Source: Engraulis encrasicolus (taxonomy: Eukaryota > Chordata > Actinopteri > Clupeiformes > Engraulidae). Taken from it: 64,000 bases of DNA. Where the stretch lies: the NCBI RefSeq assembly GCF_034702125.1, contig NC_085868.1, positions 27,019,201-27,083,200 on the forward strand. Direction: 5' to 3'. The notes beneath the pieces were generated by a model. That model was given only the letters and a program-made list of their open reading frames with translations. It was not told where the DNA came from and searched no databases. The position numbers were made by a program, and so were the translations under genes. Below, piece after piece: positions 21,506 to 32,822 of this stretch; positions within the stretch are counted from its first letter, which is position 1; the number at the start of each line of letters is the position of its first letter.

Positions 21506-21542
21506 TCAAACATATATTTTTGGGGCTTGGCAGGCTGACTAC

Positions 21543-22384
21543 AGGCCTGCGTGCATTCACTTACCCTGCTCTCAAGGGCACAGGTGATCACTCCTCCATG
21601 TTACAATGTACAGGACATAAACAGACACACAGGCATTCACACCAGTCAGGAGCGCAGCCAGAATCGGTCTCACTCTAGAAGCCTGCGCCAGAGAGGGTCT
21701 ATGGGTATTGCCATGGAGGTAGTATAAGAACTGGAGAGAGTGAAGTCCCGCCTTCAGTCATTTCAATGGGAAATGCTAGGCCAGTAAATTCAGCCAAAAT
21801 TGAACAAACTTTTCAGCTTCAAAGATGGAGTCGTTTCCGCCAACAGTTTATTCAGCCAATTACATTGTCCAGAAAGATATATGGAAGACGGGCATTGGAT
21901 GCATGGAGGTATTATAAGCTGCCCAACCACAGACCTGTATAGGTACAGTGTATGTGTGCCCAACACTAAACGCGCTCATCCACCAATCATCATCCACCTT
22001 CTGAGAAAATTGCGACGAGGAAGTGCCTTGCTAATCGTCGAAACTTACCAGCCAAATCCTGACCCCCTGGGTATTACGAGAGACAAAACTCTAGACTTTT
22101 CCCAGGTGGTACTGTCCACTAAGTGGCGCCAACCAAGGAGCGTGGAGGAGGGCAGAGGCTGCGTTTGGATTGGTCGACCGGTTGCATTGCTGTGATCACG
22201 ACTGCCGTAAAGCAATTTCATTAGCAAGATGCTAGCGGAGACTGACTCATAAATGCCAAACCTGTAAGAAATCAGAAGGATATAACTCCCAGGTTATTGT
22301 ACATTTCATTTAAATCCACATTGGTTTCTCAAAGCCCACAGTAATATTGTCAAGTTTCAGCCGACAGCGAAACTGCCACGCAGC
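21543..22384. other. Intergenic stretch
   Basis: Looks like repeat-derived non-coding DNA. A 131-codon frame at 21800-22195 has no recognisable domain. No gene supported. Confidence 0.4.
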
Positions 22385-22540
22385 GCGCTAAGCCCCCCAC
22401 ATTTGGGCTTACAATGCATGGGGACCCCGGTTCGAGTCCGGTCGTTTCCCGACCCTGCTCCATCTCTCTCTCCCAGTCATTTCCTGTCTACTCTCACACT
22501 GTCATATAATAATAAAGGCAAAAAGCCCCGAAAGAATACT
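22385..22540 (+). mobile_element. tRNA-derived SINE
   Basis: A B-box GGTTCGAGTCCGG lies at 22430-22442, preceded by a degraded tRNA-like head. The body is pyrimidine-rich (CCATCTCTCTCTCCCAGTCATTTCCTGTC) and the tail is AATAAAGGCAAAAAGCCCC. Its 3' part is included in the 257 bp triplication that follows. Confidence 0.65.
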
Positions 22541-23218
22541 TAAAGGGACACTGTGCAGGAAATGGTCAAAAAAGGTACTGCAACTATGCTGCAACTGGGC
22601 TGCCTATTGCCAAATTTGATCTTAACATGAAGTTTACTAAGTAATAAACACGTTTTCTAGTATGGTCCAAGTACAGTCATTTTTGCAGCTAAAAATGTCT
22701 ATTTCCCGACCCTGTTCCATCTCTCTCTCCCAGTCATTTCCTGTCTACTCTCACACTGTCATATAATAATAAAGGCAAAAAGCCCCGAAAGAATACTTAA
22801 AGGGACACTGTGCAGGAAATGGTCAAAAAAGGTACTGCAGCTATGCTGCAACTGGGCTGCCTATTGCCAAATTTGATCTTAACATGAAGTTTACTAAGTA
22901 ATAAACACGTTTTCTAGTATGGTCCAAGTACAGTCATTTTTGCAGCTAAAAATGTCTATTTCCCGACCCTGTTCCATCTCTCTCTCCCAGTCATTTCCTG
23001 TCTACTCTCACACTGTCATATAATAATAAAGGCAAAAAGCCCCGAAAGAATACTTAAAGGGACACTGTGCAGGAAATGGTCAAAAAAGGTACTGCAGCTA
23101 TGCTGCAACTGGGCTGCCTATTGCCAAATTTGATCTTAACATGAAGTTTACTAAGTAATAAACACGTTTTCTAGTATGGTCCAAGTACAGTCATTTTTGC
23201 AGCTAAAAATGTCTATTT
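22448..23218. repeat. Triplicated 257 bp SINE/MITE junction
   Basis: Three head-to-tail units start with CCCGACCCTG at 22448, 22705 and 22962, an exact 257-base period with almost no differences. Each unit joins the SINE 3' tail to the left two-thirds of the MITE described at 23054-23403. Only the last unit runs on into the MITE's right end. Confidence 0.93.
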
Positions 23219-23403
23219 TTGGAAATTCAATTCCATGGAGAAGATCCCCCTATTCATGTATGAAAAGTGCAATTTTTCCAGTCATAATGAATACTTAGAA
23301 TTTGATGCTGGTGGTAAGTATTAATGAAAAAGGTAACATTAGTGAATGGGCAGCATGAATTCTGGAAATTAACAACTAAAAATCTCACACAGTGTCCCTT
23401 TAA
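23054..23403. mobile_element. MITE with TTAAAGGGACACTGTG ends
   Basis: The terminal inverted repeats are TTAAAGGGACACTGTG and CACAGTGTCCCTTTAA. The body is homologous to the element at 7334-7697. The left parts alone are repeated at about 22540-22704 and 22797-22961 by the tandem triplication. Confidence 0.82.
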
Positions 23404-23486
23404 AAAACAAAAAACTTTTCTTTAGGGAAACATACTCCGGTCCTGGTGCATGCTGAGGCAGAGAGAGAGGCTCAATCCTCGCCCCA

Positions 23487-23998
23487 CGGCTAGGGTAGTA
23501 GTCTGTCAGGGGAATAGCATTCCATACACACGGGACCAAATTCCACTTGCATTTAAGCAAGATACAATCTGGAGAAGTGCTGTGGTGCAAAACTAAACAT
23601 TTGGTTTTAATTTGGTCTAATGACAATGTTCAGAAGCAGAATTTTGTTCAAAGTCTCAATGCAGACAAAATTCCGTGGACCCCCAGCAAACTCTGGTGCC
23701 CTCCCAGGGGCGGCCAGGACCCCATCTTAAGAACTGCTGCGTTAACCCATTTCGGGCCCAAAACGTCACACTGCAATAAATGGATTAAAGGTAAGTCGTT
23801 GGTGTACAATTCCTTATTATCTTTACTTAAGCCCACGTCGTCTTGACCATACACCCATTTTCAACTTATGTGTGTGATATTTGACTGGATTAACCTTTTA
23901 ACGTTCCCCCTGGCTAGGGTAGTAGCCTGTCAGTGCAATAGCATCCCATCCACACGAAAACGAATTCCATTCACGTTTAAACAAGATACAATCTGCAA
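23487..23998. repeat. Direct repeat pair
   Basis: About 90 bases at 23487-23580 (GGCTAGGGTAGTAG through AAGATACAATCTG) recur diverged at 23912-23998 in the same orientation. No gene lies between. Confidence 0.6.
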
Positions 23999-24232
23999 TT
24001 CTGTTTTGTCATGCTTTTTTGCTTGTTTTTGTTAACATGTGACCCCTTTTTCTCCAAACATTGCTAACAGAAGAGTGCCCTGGGCACATTTATGAAATGT
24101 CTGAATCTTTGAAATGACAAGATGACATTTGTGTGGTCAAGGGTTAAAGGCTGACATAAACATGTCACCACCACCTAACTGAGTGTAATTCTTGTCTTCC
24201 TTTTCCTTTACATCAATATTTACTACCACCAT

Positions 24233-24234
<2 letters not shown>

Positions 24235-24303
<69 letters not shown>
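24235..24303. repeat. (GT)n microsatellite
   Basis: Pure GT run of about 68 bases. Confidence 0.97.
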
Positions 24304-24305
<2 letters not shown>

Positions 24306-24416
24306 TTCTCAGGTGAACCCTGGACTTCTGGACTGTATTGTGGCCTCAAAAACACAATATGCTGACTCAATGTCAGCACACAAATCCAATCATGGCTCAA
24401 ATTAATTCTTTTTACA

Positions 24417-24840
24417 AATTAGATTAGATTAGATGAGATTAGATACAACTTTATTGTCTGTTACAGATGAAACAGAAAATTGTCTTTGGCGTGGCTTCAG
24501 TGATTCTCACAGACATTAGACAAGACTTGACAAAACAGGACAAAAACAAGACAAGACATGCATGCTGAGACTGGACAGCTCATCTTTTGTTCAGTATGGC
24601 CACAGCTGAGGGGACGAAAGATTTCTTGAATCTGTTCTTGTGCGCCAGTGGAACACTGAACCGTCAACCGGATGGCAGCAGTTGGAAGGAGTGATGGAGG
24701 GGGTGAGAGGGGTCCTCTATGATCTGGTCAGCTTTCCTGATCACTGCACTACTGTACAGATCAGATAGGGAGGGTTGAAGTGAGCCAGTAATTTTGATAG
24801 CCTGGTTCACCATGCGTGACAGTTTATTCTTTTGTGTAAT
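24417..24840 (-). mobile_element. LINE 3' fragment with ATCTA-type tail
   Basis: On the minus strand a short coding relic (KNKLSRMVNQAIKITG, SLSDLYSSAV, DPSHPLHHSFQLLPSG) matches the C-terminal tail of fish LINE reverse transcriptases. It is followed by an untranslated tail ending in repeated TCTAATC units at 24417-24445. Heavily 5'-truncated; clade uncertain. Confidence 0.65.
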
Positions 24841-25929
24841 GCCAATTAAATTGTAAGATATGTTGAAGGTGAGGACTGATTCAAATAGATTTGAATTTAA
24901 TATTACTACTTTGGGGGGAAAAAAAAGATATGAGAAAAACATGAAAATGTTACTTTAAAGGGTTTATGAAACAAACAAACGGTCATTCCCATTAAAGCCT
25001 TGTTTTTTCTGATAGCATCGATGAGACTTTGAACCCAATCATCCTGGAGGAACTTGTGAAAATGCCAACTCAAAGTGTGAATTCTGTGAAATTTGGTTTG
25101 ACTAATGAGCTGGGCTGTGACATCATAGAGGAAAGTCCCTGGTTTGCTAGTATGGCGATCTGAGAAAACAACACACATTTGATGGACCCACATCTTAGAA
25201 AGGAACCAAAATTCTGATACAAACATCAGAGTGTCGAAAAACCACACATCCAACCTCATGAGAAAAAAAAACAGCAGCACAAATCTATTTCAGAGGCACT
25301 GATACATCTGCAGAAAGTGACATGTCTGACAGGCGAAGTGACGATTGTTGACAGCCTGACAGTTCGTTTTGTTTATGGTTACGGTTGCTAAGGGCGCTTT
25401 GCCATGACCCAAAGATGACATGGCGTGTGTATTTGTTGACAAATGGGGGGCATTTTGATTCAATTGCGCGATATAGTTTGATTGAAATGCATGTACATGC
25501 AAAAATATTGTCAACTAGAGAAAAAACTGAGGTAATAGGCTGTTGGAGCAGCCCCGAAATCCTAAAAAAGAAGAAGAGAGAAAAAAGCTACGCTATATGC
25601 ATCTCCGTTTATTCGCTAAGCAGTAGCCCAGTCTGTGAGTTGGCTGTCCTTGACCGAGAGCACCACGGAGGCTGAAGCGCGGATATCCTCGCAAAACCAA
25701 TTTATTGACCAGTTGAATGGCAATCAACAAAAAGTGCATATCCCGATAGCATTCGCATCGGTTTGGCATGTAATGTGCATTACCCTTTCCTGAAAACAAC
25801 ATACAAAGCAGATGGACAAAGTAAAACGTAGCCTAAAGCAAAGCAGTGCACGAGCAGTTACAGGGGCAGTTTCAGTCTGCACGCCGGCGATGTCAATTGT
25901 TGGAACTGCTTGAGACAATAGCATTCTCT

Positions 25930-26565
25930 TCAGTCCAACCATGCCGCGATCTCCACATTTGTGGTGAAGCATGAGGGGTGGAAATGTGCCGAGCACAACA
26001 GTGACCACGAGCTTGCTTCAAAACCACGCCGGTGTGGCAGCTTTTGTGATATGCACCAGAATTCTCATCCACATGTACATCTGCTTGTACGAGGCTATGG
26101 CAAGCGATGTGGGACAAATGTATGGCAGGAAGCGAATGTCAACATAAACAGAGATTACACAATCTTCAATATGGTCAGCAAATGTTTTGGGGCTGTCATT
26201 TATGTTATGCCTACACTTTGGAATTAGATCAGAGTCTTGTTGTTACACAGGCATATTTGATTTAGCCCAACTGTACCCTCTACTTAACTTTACTCGGTCT
26301 GTCCTACAAGCAGATAGCCTACAGGGCGGATGAGAATCCGGTGCATATCACAAAAGCTGCCACACCGGTGCCTGCGTACGAAATGGATCCACAGAGCCCT
26401 TGTTTTAGCCTTCTCCTTGTCGGCCACAGTTCCATCATTCTTCACAGAAGGGAACTTGTGCAAAGATATTCCTTCTGTCAAGTAGCCATTTTTGCAGCTG
26501 GCACCGTTCGGCCCTCCAGCAACACACTGCTTGACACTGCGCTTTGGTTTGGTACTAGCCGCCAT
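25930..26565 (-). pseudogene. THAP-domain protein relic, split by a MITE
   Basis: The minus-strand frame from ATG at 26565 encodes the first half of a THAP domain: C-x(2-7)-C spacing in KQCVAGGPNGASC, then LHKFP and WIHFVRRHR. The second half (SSWSLLCSAHFHPSCF, with the CxxHF and CF hallmarks) resumes near 26016 and hits a stop at 25932-25930. The interval is an inverted-repeat insertion at 26029-26368. THAP domains are C2CH zinc fingers that bind transposon ends or promoters. Confidence 0.7.
26029..26368. mobile_element. MITE nested in the THAP coding region
   Basis: Inverted arms of about 41 bases begin CCGGTGTGGCAGCTTTTGTG (26029) and end in the complement at 26368, with a few mismatches. 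No ORF. CCGGTG occurs at both junctions, so a short target duplication is plausible. Confidence 0.7.
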
Positions 26566-26802
26566 TGATCTGAACAAGGTGGAATGAGGTGAACTTTCCC
26601 CTTTTATGTCATGCATATCATTTGCATAAAATTTGCATGTCACGAAAACAAGGGAACAGAACACTTTTTGGAAACGTTTTAACATGACTTTTAGGACAAA
26701 ATATCACCAAGACAATATCCCATTTTATTCACAAAACTGTCAGAATCTGTCCTGGAAATGGTCAAATTCCTTTACTTTGTTTTCGTTTCATAAACCCTTT
26801 AA

Positions 26803-27968
26803 AGATATCCTATGCAACTTTGACATAAACACACCGATGTAAACAACTTTATGGCGGCCTCTAGTGGTTCTGCCGAAAATGTGCATTGAACTAAATTAGA
26901 CAGACATTGGCTTCGAGATTATGTGCGAATTAAATTTCTTCGTCCTCTGTAATTAGCCAGATTCCCTTCCTTGCATTCAGCTCTCTCCACTTCTAAGAGG
27001 CTTTATCATATGTGCGATTCCCCCCCTTGCTTATGAGTTAGCTGCTTCGACTATTCACTTCACACAACTGCAATCATGTTTGCACTTCCTTCAGATGGAT
27101 ATTATTTGATCCACTTGTTCCCGGCAGATATCCCCGTCTTTATTTCACATTTCCAGTAACTATATAGTACCTGTACATTAGAAGATCGAGGAGACAAAAG
27201 CCTATTGCTTATTTTGTTGTAATAATAAAGATTCCGAAGTCGAGGTGACAAGACACGTTTTTATCGTGTGGTGTTGAAAGTGAAAGTGGACACCCATAAG
27301 TCGGCTAGAAATCACGTTTTGTCTCCTCTTGATCGGCAACAACATATATTTTTAGCCTCGCTCGACTGATTGTGTCCTTTGACATCAAGTAAAATGTGCG
27401 CCATCAAATTTCAACTCGTATACATTTGTGTAGCTTTGTAAACTAAACGAGGTGGCGTGGGCTTTGAGAATGCTAATGCATAAATCCCAGTGCAGTGAAT
27501 GAATGATAAAATCCACATCTTTGCTCTTTTGGTGTTCGACTCTCTCCGTTTTGAAGCCCTTTTCCGATGTTCACACAAGCGATTTATTTGCCTGTTATTT
27601 GAAACCTTTCATCTCAATTAGCTCGTGATTTATTTGCAGTCCCATTCGTTGTTTTCGCTGCATGCCAGCGTGATATTTTACAATCAGCTAGCCAGTAGCC
27701 AGCTTTCAGCGAGCTGCTGCTGTTAGCAAACGAAGGGGATGAATGGGTCTCGTTCCGCTCATACAGCATAGAAATCTAGACGCCCCTAGCGGCCGCAAAT
27801 TCCACAACAAAGGGCGCGGCACCGCCAGGTAAAACTGCAAGTGCTGTTTCGGAGCAGAACCACCAGACGGTGATGGAAATGTTGCCCTTTTCGCCATAAC
27901 GGGTCAGTCAAGCAAAACCTGGAGTTCCCAGCCATTTCATGACTATGAAAAAGTTGCAGAGTGTTTCT
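26803..27968. mobile_element. Second TTAA-flanked element (1.17 kb)
   Basis: The left end AGATATCCTATGCAACTTT and right end AAAGTTGCAGAGTGTTTCT are inverted with a few mismatches. They are flanked by TTAA (26799-26802, shared with the preceding element, and 27969-27972). No convincing ORF. Confidence 0.6.
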
Positions 27969-28026
27969 TTAAGACGCATGTCGAATGCAAATTAATCTTA
28001 AACCCATTCTCCCGTTCACTTGAGTG

Positions 28027-28387
28027 TAGGGCTGGACGATATGGGAAAAAACCTATATCACGATATGAATTACTTTATATCACGATAACGATATATTCAC
28101 GATATACCACAATTATCCTTTGTTTGTTTTCAGTTATCCTCTTTATTTTCTCTATTTTGTCCTGTCGCAAAACCACATTTCTTTAAATTGAATCTTTTTA
28201 TATTAGTTTTAACAGTTACACTAACTTGGAGCATGTATAGTGGCAACATGAAATGTAATTAAATTATATTAAATTGTATAAAACTGATCAAATTAGTTTA
28301 TCACGATATAAACGACAGAGGAGAAAGGGCACGATATACAATTTTCTATCACGATAACGATATATATCGTTATATTGCCGAGCCCTA
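28027..28387. mobile_element. hAT-type MITE (361 bp)
   Basis: Ends TAGGGCTGGACGATAT and a matching GAGCCCTA close are flanked by identical 8 bp copies CTTGAGTG (28019-28026, 28388-28395). The interior is rich in ATCACGATA motifs; no transposase. Confidence 0.88.
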
Positions 28388-28537
28388 CTTGAGTGCATTC
28401 CTTCTTACGGTAAGTAAAGGTCAAGCACTTCTATAACAAAAAGTTACGGTTTACTGACTGTGTTATGTACAATTTTTCATGGTAAATGTTTGGGTCCCAG
28501 ATGTGGCTCATTTTATTATAACAGTGGAAGGCTACAC

Positions 28538-29050
28538 AAATCGAGCAACCTCCGATAGTTCTGGCAGACCACGTAGGCAACGCTCCCTTTTGCCTATTGG
28601 CTGACGCCGACCTACTGTAACCCCTACAGCTGTCCATGAATAAGGTGCGCTTTAGTTAATCAGCTGCTGCTCGCAATTGGATGCTGGCCTTTGACGGACT
28701 TTATTTAAACTACCGAATTTGTTTTCCTGTCATTGCTTTTTGCTGCTTGTTTTGCACCCACCACCTTCCCTGCTCCACCAGACTTATCATTGCCAAACAA
28801 TGTCATACTGTTGTCATTGTGGCTTGCTCTGTTCTAGGGTGTATGTTGCCTTTTCCATCTAAATTGAAGGCACTCCACCTGAGGATGCTGCTGTTCTCTG
28901 TCTTGGCTTCCATGGAGCTCATGGAGAAGCCAGGGAACTTCCTCCGAACAGAGACATACCACCAAACACAAAATGTGTAGGCCTATTCAGAAATAAAGCT
29001 TCCGAAATGTATCTCTGTTTTTCGTCTCATTTTTGACTAGAGTGGATCAC
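28538..29050 (+). mobile_element. Short copy of the AAATCGAGC element
   Basis: About 510 bases homologous throughout to 50413-50915. It begins AAATCGAGC, has a TATTTAAAC TATA-like stretch, and ends AATAAAGCTTC...GACTAGAGTGGATC. It looks promoter-and-polyadenylation bearing, like a solo LTR or short retroelement, but no LTR family is recognised. Confidence 0.6.
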
Positions 29051-29412
29051 ACTATTCGTTCCATCAAATTCTTGTCTCAAATGGCATTTTGTTTGTAGAT
29101 GTGTAACACCCACCAAGCTACCAACTTAATACACATACTTCCTGCCAACGTAATTATTAAGTTGTCAGAAAAATATCACCTTGGTGGGAAGCTTCAGAAG
29201 TCTTACATTTTGTTACATTTTATTTCGTTACGTTTCACTTTTGCCCCACCAATGCACTTGTAATAAATGTGATCATTTGCTTAATAGATAACAAGTAAGC
29301 TTTTATTTGTATTGAGGGGGCTAAGACATTTCAGGATGGCTGTGTTCCCAATGACATTCTCATCTCTTATCTGTCACATTTAACGATACGCATCATTTTC
29401 AGCAGGGGCATT

Positions 29413-29931
29413 AAGCCTTGTTCACACACGTCCCTGCTAGTTACTCGCTCAGCGAGCTCAGTCAATAGAATATCTATGTGTTCCAGCGATGTGATGTGGG
29501 CGGGTTCCAAGTTGAAAATATTTTAACTTCGAGCGAGGCGAGTAAGCGAGTAACCAATTGGAATGCAGAGTTTGGTACTTCTCGCCTGTGCATTGACAGT
29601 TAAAGCCATGGGAACATTCCATAAGCAAGTGGCGAGTAGGCGAGTGAGCTAGTGGCGAGAAACTAGCAGTCACTTTTTTAATTTTTTTATTTTACCTTTA
29701 TTTAACCAAGGAAATAAAATCACATTGAGAATAAAATTCTCTTTTACAAGTGAGCCCTGGCCAAGGCGGCAGCACACATTACATTTACATTTACAGACAG
29801 GACACAGACAAAACAGAACAAATTAATATGGATGAAGAGATAAAATTACACAATAAAAACCATAAAATAATAAACATAAAACAAGATTAAAAAGAGATTA
29901 CAAGATTCACGTGTGTGTGAACCTAGCTTTA
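29413..29931. mobile_element. MITE nested in 29096-30124
   Basis: AAGCCTTGTTCACACACG and CGTGTGTGTGAACCTAGCTT are approximately inverted. The body is rich in GGCGAGTA repeats. Itself split by a LINE tail. Confidence 0.5.
29680..29912 (-). mobile_element. LINE 3'-tail fragment
   Basis: TTTACCTTTATTTAACCAAGG plus CTCTTTTACAAGTGAGCCCTGGCC matches a widespread fish LINE 3'-UTR motif, read on the minus strand. Non-coding and 5'-truncated; third level of the nest. Confidence 0.5.
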
Positions 29932-30124
29932 TTGGTGGAAGTTATCTCATTGGTTGGAAGCATGTGTATTACGTTGACCGTAGGCAACAGTTATTACGTT
30001 GAAGGGAAATTATTACGTTGGCCGGGCTATTAGGCTACTTCTGAACTGCACATTTTTAAATCACGTGGGCAGAGTTATTACGTTGGTGGGAAGTTATTAA
30101 GTTGTTGGGTGTTACATAGATGTA

Positions 30125-30925
30125 CCGTAGGCCTAACAGAATATGTTACTCAATTTAAATGTGTATGCCTATGTTACCGGGACTTACTGCCACACCTCTT
30201 GTAATGACCACTTGCTTCCATAGAGTTTTGTTCAGCATATAGGCCTATGATCGAGACTTTAAAAGAAACTAAAAAACCCTTTTCGCTCCACTGACACAGC
30301 GATCTGCGTGGTCAAAGACTGACCGAAAAGCCTCGACTACATAAAAACCAATAAAAACAGGCGAAGAAGAAAAAGTAACCTACTGCCACACAACACCATT
30401 TCAGCTCACTCCTTGATGACTGCAAGCAAACTGACGACGTAATCACGTTGCACTTACACACATGGTAGAATTCGGTTTGCTTGGCACACTTGAGTTTGGC
30501 TGAAACCGAACCCCATCAAAAAAGTGCAATGTTCGGTTAAAGTCAAAACCAAACATTGGATTCGGTATATCGCTAGTGTCTTATGTCGTTATAGTTTTCA
30601 AATAAAATAAAAAGCAGTCAGTGTGTTGAGGAGGGGTGCCAAAATTGTTGCTCATGCCCTTTCTTTGAAATTATAAAAACAATTTTGACAAGAAAACCCA
30701 ACAATTTTCTATTCTAAATATCTTTGGACCTCCAATGAAAAGATCCTGGTGGTATGTACTATATGAGTATATTTCCGTTTAGTATTATTTCTGGAGATAT
30801 TACACATTTTGTAAATAAAATGAAGGGGTGGCAATAATAATGCTGGCCGGGGCTGTAATTCTGAAAATGTGGCACTGATCAAAGAGTAAAATTGACACTG
30901 TGTTTGGAGTGGAACTAGCCAGGCT
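30125..30925. other. Intergenic stretch
   Basis: No gene. A TTCGGTT/AACCGAA-rich patch at 30465-30565 may be a decayed inverted-repeat element. Confidence 0.35.
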
Positions 30926-31130
30926 GTGCCCAGTGACGCAACACTTTCAGCATTGCAACTAGTCAGTCCAAGAGCAATGCAAGTAGCCAACTTTATGAGT
31001 TCCCGAAAATATGGGAACTCCTCCCACTTTGTCGGTAAGCAAACAACCATAAGAAAACCAAGGGAGGCGGGTCAACCATGCCGTTTGGGAAATGTTGCTA
31101 TGCTCTTGGTCAGACCAAGTCTCGAAGATA
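30926..31130 (+). mobile_element. Relic shared with the 52.9-56.1 kb element
   Basis: CAACCATGCCGTTTGGGAAATG and TTGGTCAGACCAAGTCTCGA also occur at about 53990-54045, with weaker similarity to the left (CACTTTCAGCATTGC). Probably a decayed copy of part of that repeat. Confidence 0.55.
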
Positions 31131-32822
31131 TTTGAACGACGATGATAATCAGGCTAGAGTGGGACTAAAACGGAGTTCATTTCAACTCTTTAAGAGTTAC
31201 ATTAACACTGGCTAAAGTACTGTGCACTTTAACCCAGCTCAAATGTTGCTTTAGGGCAGTGAGATGGCAATGGGCCAAAACCAAAGGTTTGCCAGACTCT
31301 GCTTATCAGCTACAAGAGATCCAGACTTCCACAAGAACATTTTTAATGATTTAATGATCTTTTCTTCATCGCCAGGCCGATACAAGATCATCTATCCAAC
31401 TGAAAATTCAAGGAATTTACCGGAAAGCCTACCAGTAGGAGTGGAAATCAACTAATTATATTTTCTCAAGTTACTATAATTGAGTAGCTTTTATGAGTAC
31501 TTACTCTGTAATTTATGTTTTGTTTTATTTGCACTTTGACTTGTTTATATTTTGTCCCCAAGTACTTTACTCAATTATATTGGAACCAGGCCTGAGTACT
31601 GAATAAAATCTGACTGATTCAATGACTCAATCATTCAATCAACCTGCCAGAAATTACTCAGGCTTGCACACAGCATTTTCATACCATCAAAATACTTACC
31701 ATGGATCCATGTGTTGGATGATGGCTGTTGCTAAGCAAGAGAGAGGTGATGAAGAAGGATATCCAAGAAAAAGAATCATTTAATTCCTCAGAGGTAAGGT
31801 AATTAAAAGTAACTAACTAAGTACCTTTTACTCAAATTACAATTTAGGTGAACAACTTTTTTTTACTTTTACATGAGTAAGGTTTTTAGATCGGTACTAT
31901 TACTTTTACTTGAGTAGGATTTAAGGAGAGTACAGATACTTTTTCTTTTATCACAGTTTTTTCCTGTACTTTTTCCACCTCTGCCTACAAGGTCTGTTTT
32001 TTTCCACAGAATGTTTCATTACTAATTAACCGACAGCAAAGGTCAGTGGTTTTTTTTTTTTACATTGAGAGATCAATATGACAACATAACAGTGAGTCAC
32101 GAGAGGACAAGCTGTTTAAAAAATGTGCAAACACCATGTTTATAGTATATTTACACACAAGGCCGTGAGAGTAGTTATAACAGTTTTCATGGCCATGTGT
32201 GTATGCATGTCTGTGTGTGTGTTTGTGTTTTCTGAGCAAAAGAGAGAATGCACCCAACCCCGTTTGTCTGCAGTCTATTGCCTCAATATCGCATCTCTGT
32301 GAAGAAAGCAATAGTTTCCCCGCTGCCAACCAAGGCAAAACACCTTTTTTTTGGGGGGGGGGGGGGGTCCTCTTTAAACATTGCGGTTTGTGTGATAATC
32401 AATTACATCAAGCTTTTGCATCATGAGGTCACAAGGACAGAACAGGAAAGAATGGGAGGAACTAGCTTGACTTGACCCAGGTCTCTCCGTGTCTCTGCAT
32501 GTTTCTGCAGGAGGTGCTTGGCAAACTGCAAATACCAAGGACAGCAGCCTGTGTGGAAAACTACCCCACAACAAGAACCTTTCAGTCAGATAAATTAGTC
32601 ACTAAGCTAGTTTGGTAGGCAGTCCTGGCTTGGACTCCCTGATAGAAGAGTCTCTGTGACCCAACGGGACCTCTCCTGGCTAAAGAAAGGTTCAATAAAA
32701 AGCAAAGTTAGTCAGGGAAGCCAAAGTGGCAAATTACTTTTCAGTTAGTCTACTGTAGATGAACTGTCCGCTATTCTGGCAATAACCAAGTCGGTCGGTC
32801 ACACACACAGGGGTCCTGGAGC
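31131..32822. other. Upstream region of the choline transporter gene
   Basis: Contains a low-complexity fish repeat with TACTTTTACTTGAGTA and ACTTTTTCCACCTCTGCC at about 31480-31990, and a T/G homopolymer at 32346-32367. The last 350 bases should include the 5'-UTR or promoter of the gene starting at 32823. No clear TATA box or initiator could be assigned. Confidence 0.4.

Larger units (their letters stand above)
15778..21542. mobile_element. Composite element with long inverted arms of tandem repeats
   Basis: The left arm (about 15778-16820) is the inverted counterpart of the right arm (about 20812-21542). The outermost matches are GTAGTCAGCCTGCCA at 15778-15792 and its reverse complement at 21528-21542. 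The innermost include GTGCTTTCATAAAATACAAG near 16769 with its complement near 20838, and TGAATAATTAGTA. Most of each arm is about 165 bp tandem repeats. The core holds about 1 kb of unknown sequence, an L2 LINE and a possible MITE. It looks like a foldback-type DNA transposon. No transposase was found and no clear target duplication was resolved. Confidence 0.65.
24959..26798 (-). mobile_element. TTAA-flanked DNA transposon (Kolobok-like) with THAP-domain relic
   Basis: Perfect 14 bp inverted ends AGGGTTTATGAAAC and GTTTCATAAACCCT are flanked on both sides by TTAA (24955-24958, 26799-26802). The interior carries a minus-strand THAP zinc-finger coding relic. A TTAA target plus a THAP protein points to the Kolobok superfamily (known association). 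The catalytic domain was not recognised. piggyBac also uses TTAA but lacks THAP. Confidence 0.7.
29096..30124. mobile_element. Outer DNA transposon of a three-level nest
   Basis: The left end AGATGTGTAACACCCACCAA and right end TTGTTGGGTGTTACATAGATGT are inverted with small differences. Further inner matches include AACTTAATA and CCAACGTAAT. It is interrupted by the element at 29413-29931. No ORF. Confidence 0.6.

Noticed and set aside
21800..22195. 131-codon open frame
   Set aside because: No recognisable domain; surrounding sequence looks like repeat-derived non-coding DNA.
22448..23218. CRISPR-like spaced repeats
   Set aside because: Units are 257 bp, contiguous, identical throughout and made of SINE and MITE sequence in a eukaryotic genome.
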